The notes: generated by a model not told the origin, from the letters alone. Numbered from the stretch's first letter, positions 26,615 to 36,753 are shown. The stretch: 64,000 bases of DNA from Odoribacter laneus YIT 12061 (GCF_000243215.1 NZ_JH594596.1:2221453-2285452), one strand, 5' to 3'. Numbers and translations: made by a program.

Positions 26615-27553
26615 TTAAATTCTGATTCTCTTCACCTTTAATTTATCGATATCCATCGTGCCTATACTCAGTTCTTCTCCTTTGGCCAAATGCCCGACCA
26701 CCTCAAGCGGCATACTTTCTATCTGATTAAAAAATTTGGTAGCTGCCGTATCTACAGCGACAATGTCCGTAGAAATAAACAAACCTTTAGGATTTACCAC
26801 ATCGGCAGCCGATTTGCCCCGGGGACCATTCGTTTTCATCACCCGGTAAGCATCCACAATATTTAATACAGCCGGCTTCTCCAAAGTACAAATATCTGCA
26901 ATACATTGTTGCAAATCGTTTTTATGAAAAAAACCGCGGTCCCAAACAATCCCCATATGATTTTTCATCGAAATGGTCATTTTCGCTCCGCCATGATTCT
27001 TTAATATCGGTACATTTATCCACACATCACTATCCAAGAGGGCATTATGGACTTTTGCCTTTTTCAAATTTTTAGCTCTGGGCAACTCAATCTCCCGGTA
27101 ATAGCTCTCTTCATGAGCGGGTACTACCTTAGCCCCAGCAGCCTCCGCGGCCTCTTCAATCCCACTATTTTTATAACATTTCCGCCAATCGTCGCAAGTA
27201 TGATCGAATACGACCACTTCTTTGGCTCCGGCAGCAAAACACTGCCGAATAATTTCAGCGACCAAATCCGGATTTGTGTTGCCTGCCAATTCCGGCGTCT
27301 TATCCCACCCGATATTCGGTTTTACAACCACTTTCTGCCCTGCTTTTACAAATTTTTCCATTCCCCCCATCTCTGTCATAGCCCTTCGAAACATTTCCAC
27401 TGGTTCCCCTCCCATAACGGCTACCAAATCATAAGGCAAACCGGTTGTCAAATTTTGTCCGCTCTGAGCCAACACACTTAAAGGATTACTGATTTTTATG
27501 GTTGCTGCCACACCGGCAAGCGCTATAGCTTTTAAAAATTCCCGACGTTCCAT
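26615..27553 (-). CDS. Tat-exported DUF362 domain protein
   Basis: This 312-residue protein has a twin-arginine signal (MERREFLKAIALAGVAATIKI, RREFLK motif), so it is folded, probably with a cofactor, before export. The rest is a DUF362 domain: VVVKPNIGWDKTPELAGNTNPDLVAEIIRQCFAAGAKEVVVFDH, NVPILKNHGGAKMTISMKNHMG and FISTDIVAVDTAATKFF. DUF362 proteins often accompany ferredoxins, and some carry [4Fe-4S] sites, but few cysteines are present here. It sits 50 nt before the polyferredoxin gene, which suggests that the two exchange electrons or mature each other. The reaction is unknown. Confidence 0.83.
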   Translation of the reverse strand: MERREFLKAIALAGVAATIKISNPLSVLAQSGQNLTTGLPYDLVAVMGGEPVEMFRRAMTEMGGMEKFVKAGQKVVVKPNIGWDKTPELAGNTNPDLVAEIIRQCFAAGAKEVVVFDHTCDDWRKCYKNSGIEEAAEAAGAKVVPAHEESYYREIELPRAKNLKKAKVHNALLDSDVWINVPILKNHGGAKMTISMKNHMGIVWDRGFFHKNDLQQCIADICTLEKPAVLNIVDAYRVMKTNGPRGKSAADVVNPKGLFISTDIVAVDTAATKFFNQIESMPLEVVGHLAKGEELSIGTMDIDKLKVKRIRI

Positions 27554-27608
27554 TGTTAGATTATTAGCATTTTATAAATTCCAGACCTTTATTTAAACGT
27601 AAGTCCCC

Positions 27609-28007
27609 CTACATCAGCCAAGGGAAACGAAAGCAGGCTTCATCATACAGACAGTAATCCGCCTTTCCGTTTACAGCAAAAGTTTTCACCAATTTTGCAT
27701 CAGCCAGCAATTGTTGAGCATAATGTAAAGTCGTACCGGTCTTTACCCGGTCCTCCACCAACAAAATCGTTTTTCCTTTCACTTCAAACCGGATTTCTTC
27801 CAGCAAACGAGGTTGAGGATATAACTGTTTTTGAGCGGCATCCCGTAGATTCAGTTTCAACAATTGTATCTCTCTATTTAAACGCTGATTGAGTAAAGCC
27901 GCCGGAATAATCCCTCCGTTTGCTATAGCAACAATCAGGTCGAAAGACTCTTTGAATTCAATTGTCCTGAATCTTTCTAAAACTTCAGCGAAACTTTTAG
28001 AATTCAT
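27609..28007 (-). CDS. Small phosphoribosyltransferase-like protein
   Basis: This 132-residue protein has the type I PRTase core: IVAIANGGIIPAALLNQRLNRE, then the PRPP-binding loop ILLVEDRVKTGTTLHYA (about residue 85). It is shorter than most nucleobase PRTases and lacks a recognisable hood domain, so the accepted base cannot be read. Its start overlaps the 3' end of a putative ECF S-component gene by 11 nt. The pairing suggests uptake and phosphoribosylation of the same small base or vitamin. It shares the operon with the redox genes downstream. Confidence 0.78.
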   Translation of the reverse strand: MNSKSFAEVLERFRTIEFKESFDLIVAIANGGIIPAALLNQRLNREIQLLKLNLRDAAQKQLYPQPRLLEEIRFEVKGKTILLVEDRVKTGTTLHYAQQLLADAKLVKTFAVNGKADYCLYDEACFRFPWLM

Positions 28008-28524
28008 ATTTCGCCAATCCTTTAAGAGCCAGCCAGCCCCCTACAATTTGAAACAACATTCCCGGTAAACCCCATGTAAAATCCTGTACAGCAGCCATAA
28101 AGCTACCCGTTAACAACCATTCTGCCATCCCTCCGAATACCTGATACGCCACAATAACGACAGCAATGTGCAAAAGAGATAGCTTTTGAGTATAATGAGC
28201 TACGCCGGCAGCAACACCTGCCAATAAGGAGGATTTTATCAGTAATACAGGCAAAATAGCTAAGGAAGGCATCCCAAAAAGCAAACAATTCAACACAGGA
28301 GAAAAAATAGCTGTCAATAAACCCACCCGAAGGCCGAATTTATAGGCAGCGATCAAAGTAAAAAAGTAAATGGGCAACCACATTTTCCCCCCATCCGGAA
28401 TAAAATGACACAACTGAGGTAAAAGCAAATTTCCCAATATAAAAATGGCCCCAAACAAATAGGTACGTGACTGAGATAAGCCCATACTGATTGGCTTAAA
28501 GGTAGTGATCAGATTCATAATCAA
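27997..28524 (-). CDS. ECF-transporter S-component-like membrane protein
   Basis: This 175-residue, very hydrophobic protein has about five or six helices (e.g. YLFGAIFILGNLLLPQLCHF, MWLPIYFFTLIAAYKFG, LLTAIFSPVLNCLLFG). The FIPDGGKMWLPIYFFTLIAAYKFG(L)RVG stretch resembles the substrate-binding S subunits of energy-coupling-factor vitamin transporters, in which a small residue pattern near helix 1 contacts the T subunit. No EcfA/EcfT genes are in the window; a shared module elsewhere would be needed. The ligand is unknown; nucleobase- or cofactor-like ligands fit the overlapping PRTase gene. First gene of its operon. Confidence 0.7.
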   Translation of the reverse strand: MIMNLITTFKPISMGLSQSRTYLFGAIFILGNLLLPQLCHFIPDGGKMWLPIYFFTLIAAYKFGLRVGLLTAIFSPVLNCLLFGMPSLAILPVLLIKSSLLAGVAAGVAHYTQKLSLLHIAVVIVAYQVFGGMAEWLLTGSFMAAVQDFTWGLPGMLFQIVGGWLALKGLAKYEF

Positions 28525-29015
28525 AATATTAAAGGTTCGATATACTTATTTTATCTCTTATTTTTAAAGAATATTCAAAGTTATTTTTTTTCCTTTATTT
28601 CTCTCATTTATAAAGAAAAATTAACTTACCATAAAATATTTTTCTCTTTTTCCCAGAGAATATGTAAAAATATAAAAATATTTATATACCTGAAATTTTT
28701 AAAAGTTTCAGGAAAGAATTCCTATTTTTTCAAAAACCAAATCTCACCGTTTCAGGGAATAAACCTCCCGGATTAAAATCTCTTATGCCGGAAAAAAGTT
28801 TGTTCCTCCAGAAAAGATAGCCAAGCATAAAGTCATAATCCCCTCCCTTTATCCTCGAAGCTCTCCCTAATACTTAAACATTTTCACATTAAAAAAACCA
28901 GAATCCACCCTGTAAAATAAAAACGTTTTCCTCTTTCAATTTTATAAGTATCAGTTAGTATTTTGATTAAAAATTATTTAATTTTGTCTTTCAATAAAAC
29001 ATAAATTTTACAGAT
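28525..29015. other. AT-rich divergent intergenic region
   Basis: There is no gene in these 491 bases. On the minus strand TAACTTTG (28576-28583) could be the -7 element for the operon starting at 28524. On the plus strand TAATTTTG (28979-28986) is a fair -7 element for kbl. The middle (28700-28920) shows no convincing coding frame or RNA fold. Confidence 0.5.
28979..28986 (+). promoter_or_regulatory. Candidate -7 element of kbl
   Basis: TAATTTTG matches TAnnTTTG and would start transcription about 23 nt before the kbl ATG. No TTTG is present at ideal spacing (one lies 13 nt upstream at 28962-28965), so the call is moderate. Confidence 0.4.
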
Positions 29016-30206
29016 ATGTACGGAAAATTTCAAGATTTCTTGAAGACTGAGATTCAGTCTATAAAGGATGCCGGTTTATATAAAACCGAAAGACTGATCG
29101 CCACCCCTCAGGGAGCAGAGATCAAATTAACCACAGGTGAAACTGTATTAAACTTTTGTGCAAACAATTATTTGGGACTTTCTTCTGATCCTCGTGTAAT
29201 TGAAGGTGCTAAAAAAGGTTTGGATGCTCGTGGCTACGGAATGTCATCAGTACGATTTATTTGTGGTACTCAGGACATCCATAAAGAACTTGAAGCGAAA
29301 ATATCTCAATTCTTCGGAAAAGAAGATACCATTTTATATGCTGCTTGTTTCGACGCTAACGGAGGTGTATTTGAACCTTTATTCGGACAGGAAGACGCTA
29401 TCATTTCTGACGAACTGAATCATGCTTCCATCATCGACGGAGTACGTTTATGTAAAGCTGTACGTTACCGTTACAAACATGCCAATATGCAGGATTTGGA
29501 GGAACAATTGAAATTAGCACAAGCCCAACGTTTCCGCATCATCGTAACGGATGGTGTTTTCTCTATGGACGGAGATATCGCAAAATTAAATGAAATTTGC
29601 GATCTGGCAGAGAAATACGATGCTTTGGTCATGGTGGATGACAGCCATGCTGCCGGATTTATCGGTAAGACCGGTAGAGGCACAGGAGAATACCATGGCG
29701 TAATGGACCGGATCGACATCCTTACCGGAACATTAGGAAAAGCGCTCGGCGGGGCTATGGGTGGTTATACCACGGGTAAAAAAGAAATCATTGAAATGTT
29801 ACGTCAACGGTCCAGACCTTATTTGTTCTCCAACTCTTTGTCTCCGGCTATCTGTGGAGCTTCCATTGCTGTATTCGATATGTTGAGCGCCAGCACAGAA
29901 TTACGCGACCGGGTAATGGAAAATGCAGAATATTTCCGCAACAAACTGACAGAAGCCGGTTTTGATATTAAACCATCCGAATCTGCTATTGCTGCCCTCA
30001 TGTTATACGATGCTGTATTGTCTCAGGAATTTGCAGCAGAATTACAGAAAGAACATATTTATGTAACCGGTTTCTATTATCCGGTAGTACCGAAAGGACA
30101 GGCTCGTATTCGGATACAATTGTCGGCTGCACACACCCGTGAACAATTGGATCGTGCTATCGCTGCCTTCATTAAGATCGGAAAGAAATTAAATGTTATT
30201 AAATAA
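29016..30206 (+). CDS. kbl: Glycine C-acetyltransferase (2-amino-3-ketobutyrate CoA ligase)
   Basis: This PLP enzyme of the alpha-oxoamine synthase family cleaves 2-amino-3-ketobutyrate with CoA to glycine and acetyl-CoA, in threonine breakdown. Its 396 residues follow the known enzyme closely: [72 protein letters not shown], and the PLP lysine in [16 protein letters not shown] serine palmitoyltransferase of the same family was considered, but the GTQDIHKEL and [10 protein letters not shown] blocks fit Kbl. No threonine dehydrogenase gene is adjacent. A strong terminator follows. Confidence 0.95.
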   Translation: MYGKFQDFLKTEIQSIKDAGLYKTERLIATPQGAEIKLTTGETVLNFCANNYLGLSSDPRVIEGAKKGLDARGYGMSSVRFICGTQDIHKELEAKISQFFGKEDTILYAACFDANGGVFEPLFGQEDAIISDELNHASIIDGVRLCKAVRYRYKHANMQDLEEQLKLAQAQRFRIIVTDGVFSMDGDIAKLNEICDLAEKYDALVMVDDSHAAGFIGKTGRGTGEYHGVMDRIDILTGTLGKALGGAMGGYTTGKKEIIEMLRQRSRPYLFSNSLSPAICGASIAVFDMLSASTELRDRVMENAEYFRNKLTEAGFDIKPSESAIAALMLYDAVLSQEFAAELQKEHIYVTGFYYPVVPKGQARIRIQLSAAHTREQLDRAIAAFIKIGKKLNVIK

Positions 30207-30240
30207 GTGTATCTACACTCTATTTATGTCTATTTATTGA

Positions 30241-30269
30241 AAACGGAGTTGTAAAAACTCCGTTTTTTT
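30241..30269 (+). terminator. Intrinsic terminator after kbl
   Basis: AAACGGAGTT (30241-30250) and AACTCCGTTT (30256-30265) form a 10-bp stem with a 5-nt loop that continues into a T-run. Confidence 0.92.
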
Positions 30270-30419
30270 GTTTATACGATTTTCCCCCGAATATATTTAG
30301 GCTTCTTTTAACAGGATAATATAAAGAATTGTGTAAGTTTATCGGTTGAATAAAAAAATTCTTTTTTCTCTTTGTGAAGAAGAAGAGAGAAAGATACCCG
30401 TACCTGAAAACTTAACATC

Positions 30420-33158
30420 ATGAACTTATTCCTCAAATGCTTTAAAAAGAAGCAAACCCCTCACAAACAGAATTTTATTACTCCTTCCTTATGCGAAGAA
30501 TTGCTAAATTCTTTCCCCGACATGATGTTTATTCAGGATAAATCATTAAACATTATTCAAGTTTTAAATGCATCAATTTCTTTATTTCCTTACCCGGTAA
30601 AAGATATGATCGGAAAAAATATCGGGTTTATTCTAAAGAATTCTCCTCTCCTGGAGGATTATACCCACAAAGTGGAGACGGTGCTACAAACACGTCAGCC
30701 ACAACGCTTTAAACTTTGTTTGCAAATTCACGGGGAAAAAGTATACTTTGACACTTATATCACCACGTTTTCAGGGGATCGCATCCTCACTTTTTTCCGG
30801 GATATCACAGAAAGTACAATAAATCAGATCGAAGCCGAAAAATTAAGGTCTTATCTGAGTCAAGCACTGGAAAATATGGCCATCCCTACTTCCATAAAAG
30901 ACATGAATACCGAAAAATATATTTTTTGGAGCAAGCAATCCAGTATTTTCGGACTTTCGTCAGAGGCGATTCTCGGACAGGACGAGACTTTATTTATGGA
31001 AGAAAAACAGGCTCAAAAAGCACAGGAATTTGATCGGAATCTGGCCCATAGAAACGCAAGTTATCAAGGAATAGAAAAATTCATTCTGAACGATGGGAAA
31101 GAACACTCTTTAATGATAACTAAAAACATATTTCTTCACGGAAAAACAAAATGGCTGGTCTGTAGTTCATTAGACGTTACAGACATGCAACAACAACAAG
31201 AGAAAATAAAATCTGTGACACAAAAATTAATGCTAGCCCTCCATATCGCTAAATTAATGTTGTGGGCTTTTGATGTTCAAAAGCAAGTATTCGTCATAGA
31301 CTCGGAACAGGCTGCTGGAAAAAGTAAAGAAACCCTCAAGTGGGACAGGGAATTTCCGGCCGAAAGTTTCTTTAATGCCCTGCATCCGGAAGACAGGGAA
31401 GAAACCCGCTCGAGCTTTTATCGTCTGATAAAAGGAGAAACAAATACCCTGCAAAAAATTATTCGGGCCGATTTCAGACAAAAAGGAAAATATATCTGGA
31501 TTGAACTCCATGCTTCCGTAGAAAAAACAGATGCAAACGGACAGGTCACTCGTCTGATAGGCACGACGACTTCGGTAGACCAGCGCCAAAAAATGGCCAA
31601 CTCACTGGTAGAAGCAAAAGAAAAACTGGAAATTACGAATTCCATTTTATCCTCTGTTTTAAGTCTTTCTAAAGTATTGCCTTGGGATTGCGATATTCCG
31701 ACACAGACCTTTTCCTGCGATTATCATATATATCATCACGAAGATCAGAAAGCTCCTATCCAAGGGAAATATTACTGCACCGTAGAAAAATACGTCAATT
31801 CCATACATCCTGATTTTAAAGAACATATGCAAAAAGTCTTTGAAGAACTTCTCTGCGGGAAGCGAAAAAGTTTTCACGAGACCTATCAGGTACATTGGTA
31901 CAATGACCGCGAATATGAATGGATCGACAAACAAGGGGCGATTTACGAATACGACTCAGCAGGCAAACCTAAAACGATTATCGGTTCCAGTATTGTAATC
32001 ACAGAACGCAAACGAATGGAACAGAACCTTTTACTGGCTAAAGAACAGGCAGAAGAAAGTAATCGTTTAAAATCAGCCTTTTTAGCCAATATGAGTCACG
32101 AAATCCGAACTCCACTCAATGCAATTGTCGGTTTTTCCGAAGTATTGGCCCAAACCGACGAGCCCGAAGAAAGAAAAGAATACCTGGATATTATAGCCAA
32201 TAATAATGCTCTTCTTTTACAGCTTATCGGAGATATTTTAGACTTGTCTAAGATTGAAGCCGGAACCTTAGAATTTATTTACACCGATGTAAATATAAAT
32301 ACACTGCTGGAAGAGGCAGAACAAATCAATAAGCTCAAAGTCAATCCGGAAAAAATAACGCTCTCGTTCCAACAAGGCCTGCCGGAATGCACGATCCGAA
32401 CTGAAAAAAACCGGCTTTTGCAAGTTATTAACAATTTTATGACCAACGCCATTAAATTTACTCAAAATGGCAGCATTTCATTCGGCTACAAATTACAAGA
32501 AGATAAAACGCTTTACTTTTACGTCACGGATACGGGCTGTGGCATCCCGGCAGATAAAAGAGACCAGGTTTTCGGACGTTTCGTAAAATTAAATAACTTT
32601 ACCCAAGGGACAGGATTAGGGTTGGCAATCAGTGAAACCATTATTAAACGTTTAGGAGGAAAGATCGGTGTCGAATCAGCGGAAGGACAAGGATCTACCT
32701 TTTGGTTTACTCTCCCTTATACCCCTCCTGCAAATTCCCCACAATCCGAGGCAAAACCGCTTCCTTTTCCCGCTCCTGCTTCAGAAATACAGCAAACAGA
32801 AAAACCTCTTATTCTGATTGCAGAGGATAATTTGAGCAATTATAAATTGTTCGAAGCCATACTTGCAAAAGACTATTTTCTTTTTCATGCTCCCGACGGA
32901 AAAAAAGCTGTCGATCTCTTCCAAAAATACCAGCCTCATCTTATACTTATGGATTTAAAAATGCCCCAAATGGATGGCTATGAAGCAATCCGGGAAATCC
33001 GGAAATTATCTTCTACCGTCCCCGTTATCGCCGTGACAGCCTTCGCTTTTGCAGAAGACGAACAAAAAGTATTCAAAAGCGGATTTAATGCCTATCTTTC
33101 TAAACCTGTTCATGCAAAATTATTAAAAGAAAAAATCCAGAATTTGATAAACCTTTAA
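30420..33158 (+). CDS. Soluble multi-PAS hybrid sensor histidine kinase
   Basis: This is a 912-residue signalling protein without membrane helices, so it senses cytoplasmic cues. Four PAS-like domains fill residues about 20-535 (recurring W/Y-rich ends such as [41 protein letters not shown]). The kinase core follows: phospho-acceptor H560 in [16 protein letters not shown], the N-box [10 protein letters not shown] near 670, DTGCGIP and [10 protein letters not shown]-terminal receiver domain has its phospho-Asp at D845 ([11 protein letters not shown]) and the conserved Lys in SKP. No DNA-binding output is fused, so a separate Hpt or response regulator is expected. It is a lone gene, convergent with the thioredoxin-fold gene. 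Confidence 0.92.
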   Translation: MNLFLKCFKKKQTPHKQNFITPSLCEELLNSFPDMMFIQDKSLNIIQVLNASISLFPYPVKDMIGKNIGFILKNSPLLEDYTHKVETVLQTRQPQRFKLCLQIHGEKVYFDTYITTFSGDRILTFFRDITESTINQIEAEKLRSYLSQALENMAIPTSIKDMNTEKYIFWSKQSSIFGLSSEAILGQDETLFMEEKQAQKAQEFDRNLAHRNASYQGIEKFILNDGKEHSLMITKNIFLHGKTKWLVCSSLDVTDMQQQQEKIKSVTQKLMLALHIAKLMLWAFDVQKQVFVIDSEQAAGKSKETLKWDREFPAESFFNALHPEDREETRSSFYRLIKGETNTLQKIIRADFRQKGKYIWIELHASVEKTDANGQVTRLIGTTTSVDQRQKMANSLVEAKEKLEITNSILSSVLSLSKVLPWDCDIPTQTFSCDYHIYHHEDQKAPIQGKYYCTVEKYVNSIHPDFKEHMQKVFEELLCGKRKSFHETYQVHWYNDREYEWIDKQGAIYEYDSAGKPKTIIGSSIVITERKRMEQNLLLAKEQAEESNRLKSAFLANMSHEIRTPLNAIVGFSEVLAQTDEPEERKEYLDIIANNNALLLQLIGDILDLSKIEAGTLEFIYTDVNINTLLEEAEQINKLKVNPEKITLSFQQGLPECTIRTEKNRLLQVINNFMTNAIKFTQNGSISFGYKLQEDKTLYFYVTDTGCGIPADKRDQVFGRFVKLNNFTQGTGLGLAISETIIKRLGGKIGVESAEGQGSTFWFTLPYTPPANSPQSEAKPLPFPAPASEIQQTEKPLILIAEDNLSNYKLFEAILAKDYFLFHAPDGKKAVDLFQKYQPHLILMDLKMPQMDGYEAIREIRKLSSTVPVIAVTAFAFAEDEQKVFKSGFNAYLSKPVHAKLLKEKIQNLINL

Positions 33159-33284
33159 AAGAGTTCCTAAGGTCCGATTATACGAAAAACATTCTTTCCC
33201 CCTTAGCAAGAAAGCAGAAGCCCGAGAGAAAATTATACAATTCCCTCAGAATTCTATTCTTCTTTCTGTCGCTAAGAAGGTTTT

Positions 33285-35117
33285 CTATTCTTCGATCAAG
33301 TCATTTACCAGTTTTTCAAAAAAACCTTTGTAGGAAGATACTCTCACTTTTCCTTCCAACCGTTCTTTTTTTTCGATTTCTGCCACCGTCAATGCATACC
33401 AACGGGCAGCTTTATAACGAATGGATTTATCCCGGCAATTTTCTTTAATCACGACCCCCCAGCTGTAAAGTTCCGCCTCTGGAATCTGTTCCTCATTCCA
33501 TCTTTCTTCAGCTAATTCCGCATAAACTTTCCAATTTCCGGTCTTTTCAGCAGCATTCATACGGGCTTTCCGCACAATACTCCGCCAATTTTCTATTTTC
33601 TCAGCTTTTAAACGCTTGACGTAATTTTTAAAGCCCGCCTCATCAAATACATATTTCCCCTCTTTTTTCGTCACAAAACCCTCCGCTCCCACTGTCCAGA
33701 CTTGCTGAATCTTCTTCAGGACTTCCTCCCGGCCGAATAAAGAGAAGAAATCAGTCCTATACTGAGAAACATACTTAAATAGTTCCGAATCTATATCGAT
33801 CACATACTCCCGGAACAACTCCCAGTATTTTTTATTCTTCAGCCGCTCCGTTCCCAGTTCTCCCAAATAACTTTCGACCACTTCTCCCGCTTTATCCTTT
33901 AAACCCGCTCTTCCCAGGATCCGGATGTATTCCTCTACAAAAACAGGTTCCCGATCGCCTCTTTTATATTTTTCCGACAGGAATTGTAACCCTCTTCCTT
34001 CAAGAGCTGACACTACAATTTCTTTAAATTCTGAGAGATCCGGAATTCCAGCAGACAGATGCACCAATTTCCCTGTACTGTCCAAAAAGACCTGACAAAA
34101 AGGCGAAGTCAGGCCATAATTTTCCGCCCAACGTTTTCCTTCTTCACTCTTTTGATCCACGGTATAATTAATAAAATGATCATTCATTAAAGCCGCGATC
34201 TCCGGATCCCGGTATACGATCTCTGTCAAAGGCCTTCTCTCCCCTCCGACTAGGGTATAACAATCCACATAGATTCCTTTTTTTTCCTGCTGAGCCAGTG
34301 CCAGTATCTGTTCCCAGCTATTATCCGAGAATTTAACCCCCTCTGCCTTCCGCAGGGCTTCTTCCCCCATTTGCAAAATTTCTTCTGTCTGCGTTTGCCC
34401 GGAAGTCAAATAAATCACCTTCCCCTCTCCATTCACAAATAAATAAGCCGGTAATTTCTCAATTCCATAGGTCTTTAACAAGGGTTGTTCCGCTGAAATG
34501 TCTACCTGATAAGGAATAAAATGCCGGTTATAAAAATCCGCCATCCGATCTAAATTAAAAACATTATTTTCGACAAAAAGACACTTCCTACAACTTTTTT
34601 CCCGGAAATAAATAAATGCCGGCTTCTTCTCCTCCTTGGCTTTTACCAAAACCTCCTGCCAGCCTGAAGTCATAAAATTTACCGAACGGCTATTATTTTT
34701 TTTCACTTCTGCCAATCGCTGGGCTTCCCGTGCAGCATCTAACAAAACGAGAGGATCTTTTACTATTTTTGTCGGTTCAACAGTCAGCAATAAATCTCCA
34801 AAAGGCATAAAAAAAGCATAAACCGGATAAGGAGTTAATAATAATTTAGGCTCAAACGTCTTCCCTTCCTCCGTCTGCATATCCATATAAATCGGAACCA
34901 GATTACGTTCAAAGAAAAGTTTTACCGTTTCGTTGGAAAATATTCTTTTATCCGGCACTATATCGACAGCCACAAATACCAGCTTATTATCCCGGGCAGC
35001 CTGTAAACTGGCTTCTTCCCAAGTTACCACCGGTAAGTTTTTCTGGGCAACAACAGGGGAAAAAGCAAATCCCATCGTCCAACAGATTAAAAAATAAAAA
35101 GTATAGATTGATTTCAT
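33285..35117 (-). CDS. Exported protein with three thioredoxin-like domains
   Basis: A signal peptide (to about residue 24, SPVVAQ) leads three successive thioredoxin-like units of about 110 residues: 30-135 (WEEASLQAARDNKLVFVAVD), 152-250 (WQEVLVKAKEEKKPAFIYF) and 267-370 (WEQILALAQQEKKGIYVDC). Only the middle unit has a CxxC redox pair (Cys176 and Cys179, SCRKC). The remaining 240 residues are helical and lysine/glutamate-rich. It probably works in the periplasm as a disulfide reductase or holdase in which the outer two units are non-catalytic. It lies 11 nt after the phosphatase gene in the same direction. Confidence 0.82.
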   Translation of the reverse strand: MKSIYTFYFLICWTMGFAFSPVVAQKNLPVVTWEEASLQAARDNKLVFVAVDIVPDKRIFSNETVKLFFERNLVPIYMDMQTEEGKTFEPKLLLTPYPVYAFFMPFGDLLLTVEPTKIVKDPLVLLDAAREAQRLAEVKKNNSRSVNFMTSGWQEVLVKAKEEKKPAFIYFREKSCRKCLFVENNVFNLDRMADFYNRHFIPYQVDISAEQPLLKTYGIEKLPAYLFVNGEGKVIYLTSGQTQTEEILQMGEEALRKAEGVKFSDNSWEQILALAQQEKKGIYVDCYTLVGGERRPLTEIVYRDPEIAALMNDHFINYTVDQKSEEGKRWAENYGLTSPFCQVFLDSTGKLVHLSAGIPDLSEFKEIVVSALEGRGLQFLSEKYKRGDREPVFVEEYIRILGRAGLKDKAGEVVESYLGELGTERLKNKKYWELFREYVIDIDSELFKYVSQYRTDFFSLFGREEVLKKIQQVWTVGAEGFVTKKEGKYVFDEAGFKNYVKRLKAEKIENWRSIVRKARMNAAEKTGNWKVYAELAEERWNEEQIPEAELYSWGVVIKENCRDKSIRYKAARWYALTVAEIEKKERLEGKVRVSSYKGFFEKLVNDLIEE

Positions 35118-35128
35118 TCTTTTCTGTA

Positions 35129-35773
35129 TTATACTATTTTCCCCAAATCTTCAACAGCCGCTGCTATAAAATCCGCTCCAGCTTGTTCCAATTCCTGTCT
35201 GTTTCCGAATCCGTACAATACGCCTCCGGCAGTGATCCCGTTTTGTTTCGCTCCTTCTATATCGTATTTCCGATCTCCGATCATCACGACTTCTTCCCGG
35301 TTAGAAATGGCATTTGCACGCAATACATACCGGATCACATCGGCTTTTTCCTGGCGTAATCCATCCAAAGTCGCACCTCCTACAAAAGTAAAATATGTTT
35401 CCAGTCCCAACTCCTTCACAATCTGAAAAGCAAAGACCTCTGGCTTGGAAGTACACAACAAAAGCTGTTTTCCCTCGGATTGCCATTTTTTAAAAAGGGC
35501 CGGTATCCCTTCATATACTTTATTTTCATGAACCCCTTGGCTACTATAGCGTTTGCGGTATTCCTGAACAGCAATCTCTGCCTCCTGAGCACTGAAATGA
35601 TAAAACATACGAAAAGAATCTCCTAAAGGAGGACCGATAAAGCAATATAACTCCCGTAAATCCGGCACTTCTATGCCGAAATGTTTCAATGCGTAACGCA
35701 CGGAACGGGTAATTCCTTCCCGAGAATCAATAACCGTACCATCCAGATCAAGTAATATGTATTTCTTATTCAT
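35129..35773 (-). CDS. HAD-family phosphatase (Gph/PpaX-like)
   Basis: This is a haloacid-dehalogenase hydrolase of about 214 residues from the ATG at 35773 (MNKKYILLDLDGTVID); an ATG five codons upstream (35788) is also possible. Motif I is DLDGT, motif II is LLLCTSKPE, motif III is the Lys in RQEKADVI, and motif IV is MIGDRKYDIEGAKQNGI. The four-helix cap between motifs I and II and the whole pattern fit the phosphoglycolate phosphatase/PpaX group. The natural substrate cannot be told. It is followed by the thioredoxin-fold gene after 11 nt. Confidence 0.88.
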   Translation of the reverse strand: MNKKYILLDLDGTVIDSREGITRSVRYALKHFGIEVPDLRELYCFIGPPLGDSFRMFYHFSAQEAEIAVQEYRKRYSSQGVHENKVYEGIPALFKKWQSEGKQLLLCTSKPEVFAFQIVKELGLETYFTFVGGATLDGLRQEKADVIRYVLRANAISNREEVVMIGDRKYDIEGAKQNGITAGGVLYGFGNRQELEQAGADFIAAAVEDLGKIV

Positions 35774-36069
35774 TTGTATTCCGTTCATACAAAAATACCG
35801 GAATATTTTTAAATATAAACCCTCTCTAAAGAAGCTTCTGTTTCTTTGTGATATTTTAACAGGAACAGCGGGGGAAAATACTTCTTTTTGCTGCAGGTCG
35901 ATTGATCAGTCTTCGTGAGGAACAATTCGCTGATAAGCAACCCTTCTCCGGACCGAGGATGAACTCAGGGGGCCGACAAATCATTCGAATCGGAAAAGAA
36001 GCACCGTTCAAGAATACCGACAGTATACCCCTTGCAAAAAGCGGATCGAACAGGCGATTCACAATTCAA
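35774..36069. other. Unexplained GC-richer gap between yhhQ and the phosphatase gene
   Basis: These roughly 280 bases have a noticeably higher GC content from about 35880 to 36060 than other intergenic regions in the window. Short open frames (35856-36062 minus, 35902-36231 plus) show no known domain, and the second runs antisense into yhhQ. No tRNA, SRP or tmRNA pattern could be recognised, although CGGTCCGGAGAAGG (minus strand, near 35955) looked RNA-like at first. A degraded gene or an unknown small RNA remain possible. Confidence 0.4.
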
Positions 36070-36750
36070 TTATATATCCTTCAATTTCAAAATATTGTAA
36101 GAGATATGCCGGTCATACACATCTGTTTGTTCGATCTTTTTGATATAACGGACAACCCGTACAGTCAGCGGGAGCACCAATACTTCATAAAGGGATTTCA
36201 GCAAGGCTTGGGTAGCTATCATAAGCAATAACTCCCGTCCCGGAATCAGACCTCCGAAAGCGACAGGGAAAAAAATCAGCGAATCGGCACTTTCGCCGAC
36301 TAGCGTCGATACAATGGCCCGTAATGAAAAATGCTTTCCCTGGGAAGCCAGCTTCATCTTACTCATGATATAAGCATTCAGAAAAGAACCAGCCAGAAAC
36401 GCACAAAGGCTGGCCACCACAATACGGGGCGTCATGCCAAATACAAAATTAAATTCTTCTTCTCCTTGCCAAAACGAAGCTGCCGGAAGTAACACGGCCA
36501 GCTGAGCGAATCCGACAACCAAAAAATTCATGGCAAACCCTGTCCAAATAATTAAACGGGCTTTTTTAAAGCCCCATACTTCGGCAATACAATCGTTTAT
36601 AATATAAGATATAGGAAACACGATTAAACCCGCTGTAGCCGTTATTCCTCCGAGTTGAACCACCTTGGTTTCCAATAAATTAGAAGCGATCAGGCATACA
36701 TTGAAAAGTATACCTAAAAGCATAAAGGGAATAGTAACCGTTTTTTGCAT
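36070..36750 (-). CDS. yhhQ: Queuosine precursor transporter (YhhQ/DUF165 family)
   Basis: This is a 226-residue, six-helix inner-membrane protein that imports preQ0/preQ1 for the queuosine tRNA modification. Typical blocks are TIPFMLLGILFNVCLIASNLLETKVV, GLIVFPISYIINDCIAEVWGFKKARLIIW and AYIMSKMKLASQGKHFSLRAIVSTLVGESADSLIFFPVAF. The E-x-x-x-S-x-D pattern (GESADSLIF) is strongly conserved in the family. The ATG lies 3 nt after the AAGG that forms the last part of a preQ1-type pseudoknot, which fits the transport role. It appears monocistronic. Confidence 0.93.
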   Translation of the reverse strand: MQKTVTIPFMLLGILFNVCLIASNLLETKVVQLGGITATAGLIVFPISYIINDCIAEVWGFKKARLIIWTGFAMNFLVVGFAQLAVLLPAASFWQGEEEFNFVFGMTPRIVVASLCAFLAGSFLNAYIMSKMKLASQGKHFSLRAIVSTLVGESADSLIFFPVAFGGLIPGRELLLMIATQALLKSLYEVLVLPLTVRVVRYIKKIEQTDVYDRHISYNILKLKDI

Positions 36751-36753
36751 TTT

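Noticed and set aside
29016-30206. Serine palmitoyltransferase instead of Kbl
   Set aside because: Same family, but the blocks [16 protein letters not shown] and [12 protein letters not shown] and the whole N-terminus fit 2-amino-3-ketobutyrate CoA ligase.
35940-35975. SRP (4.5S) RNA
   Set aside because: CGGTCCGGAGAAGG resembles the start of the SRP tip, but the following conserved AGCAGCC side and the closing helix are absent.
35902-36231. Plus-strand open frame of 109 codons in the gap after yhhQ
   Set aside because: It runs antisense into the end of yhhQ and shows no domain, so it is not supported as a gene; the region is noted as unexplained.
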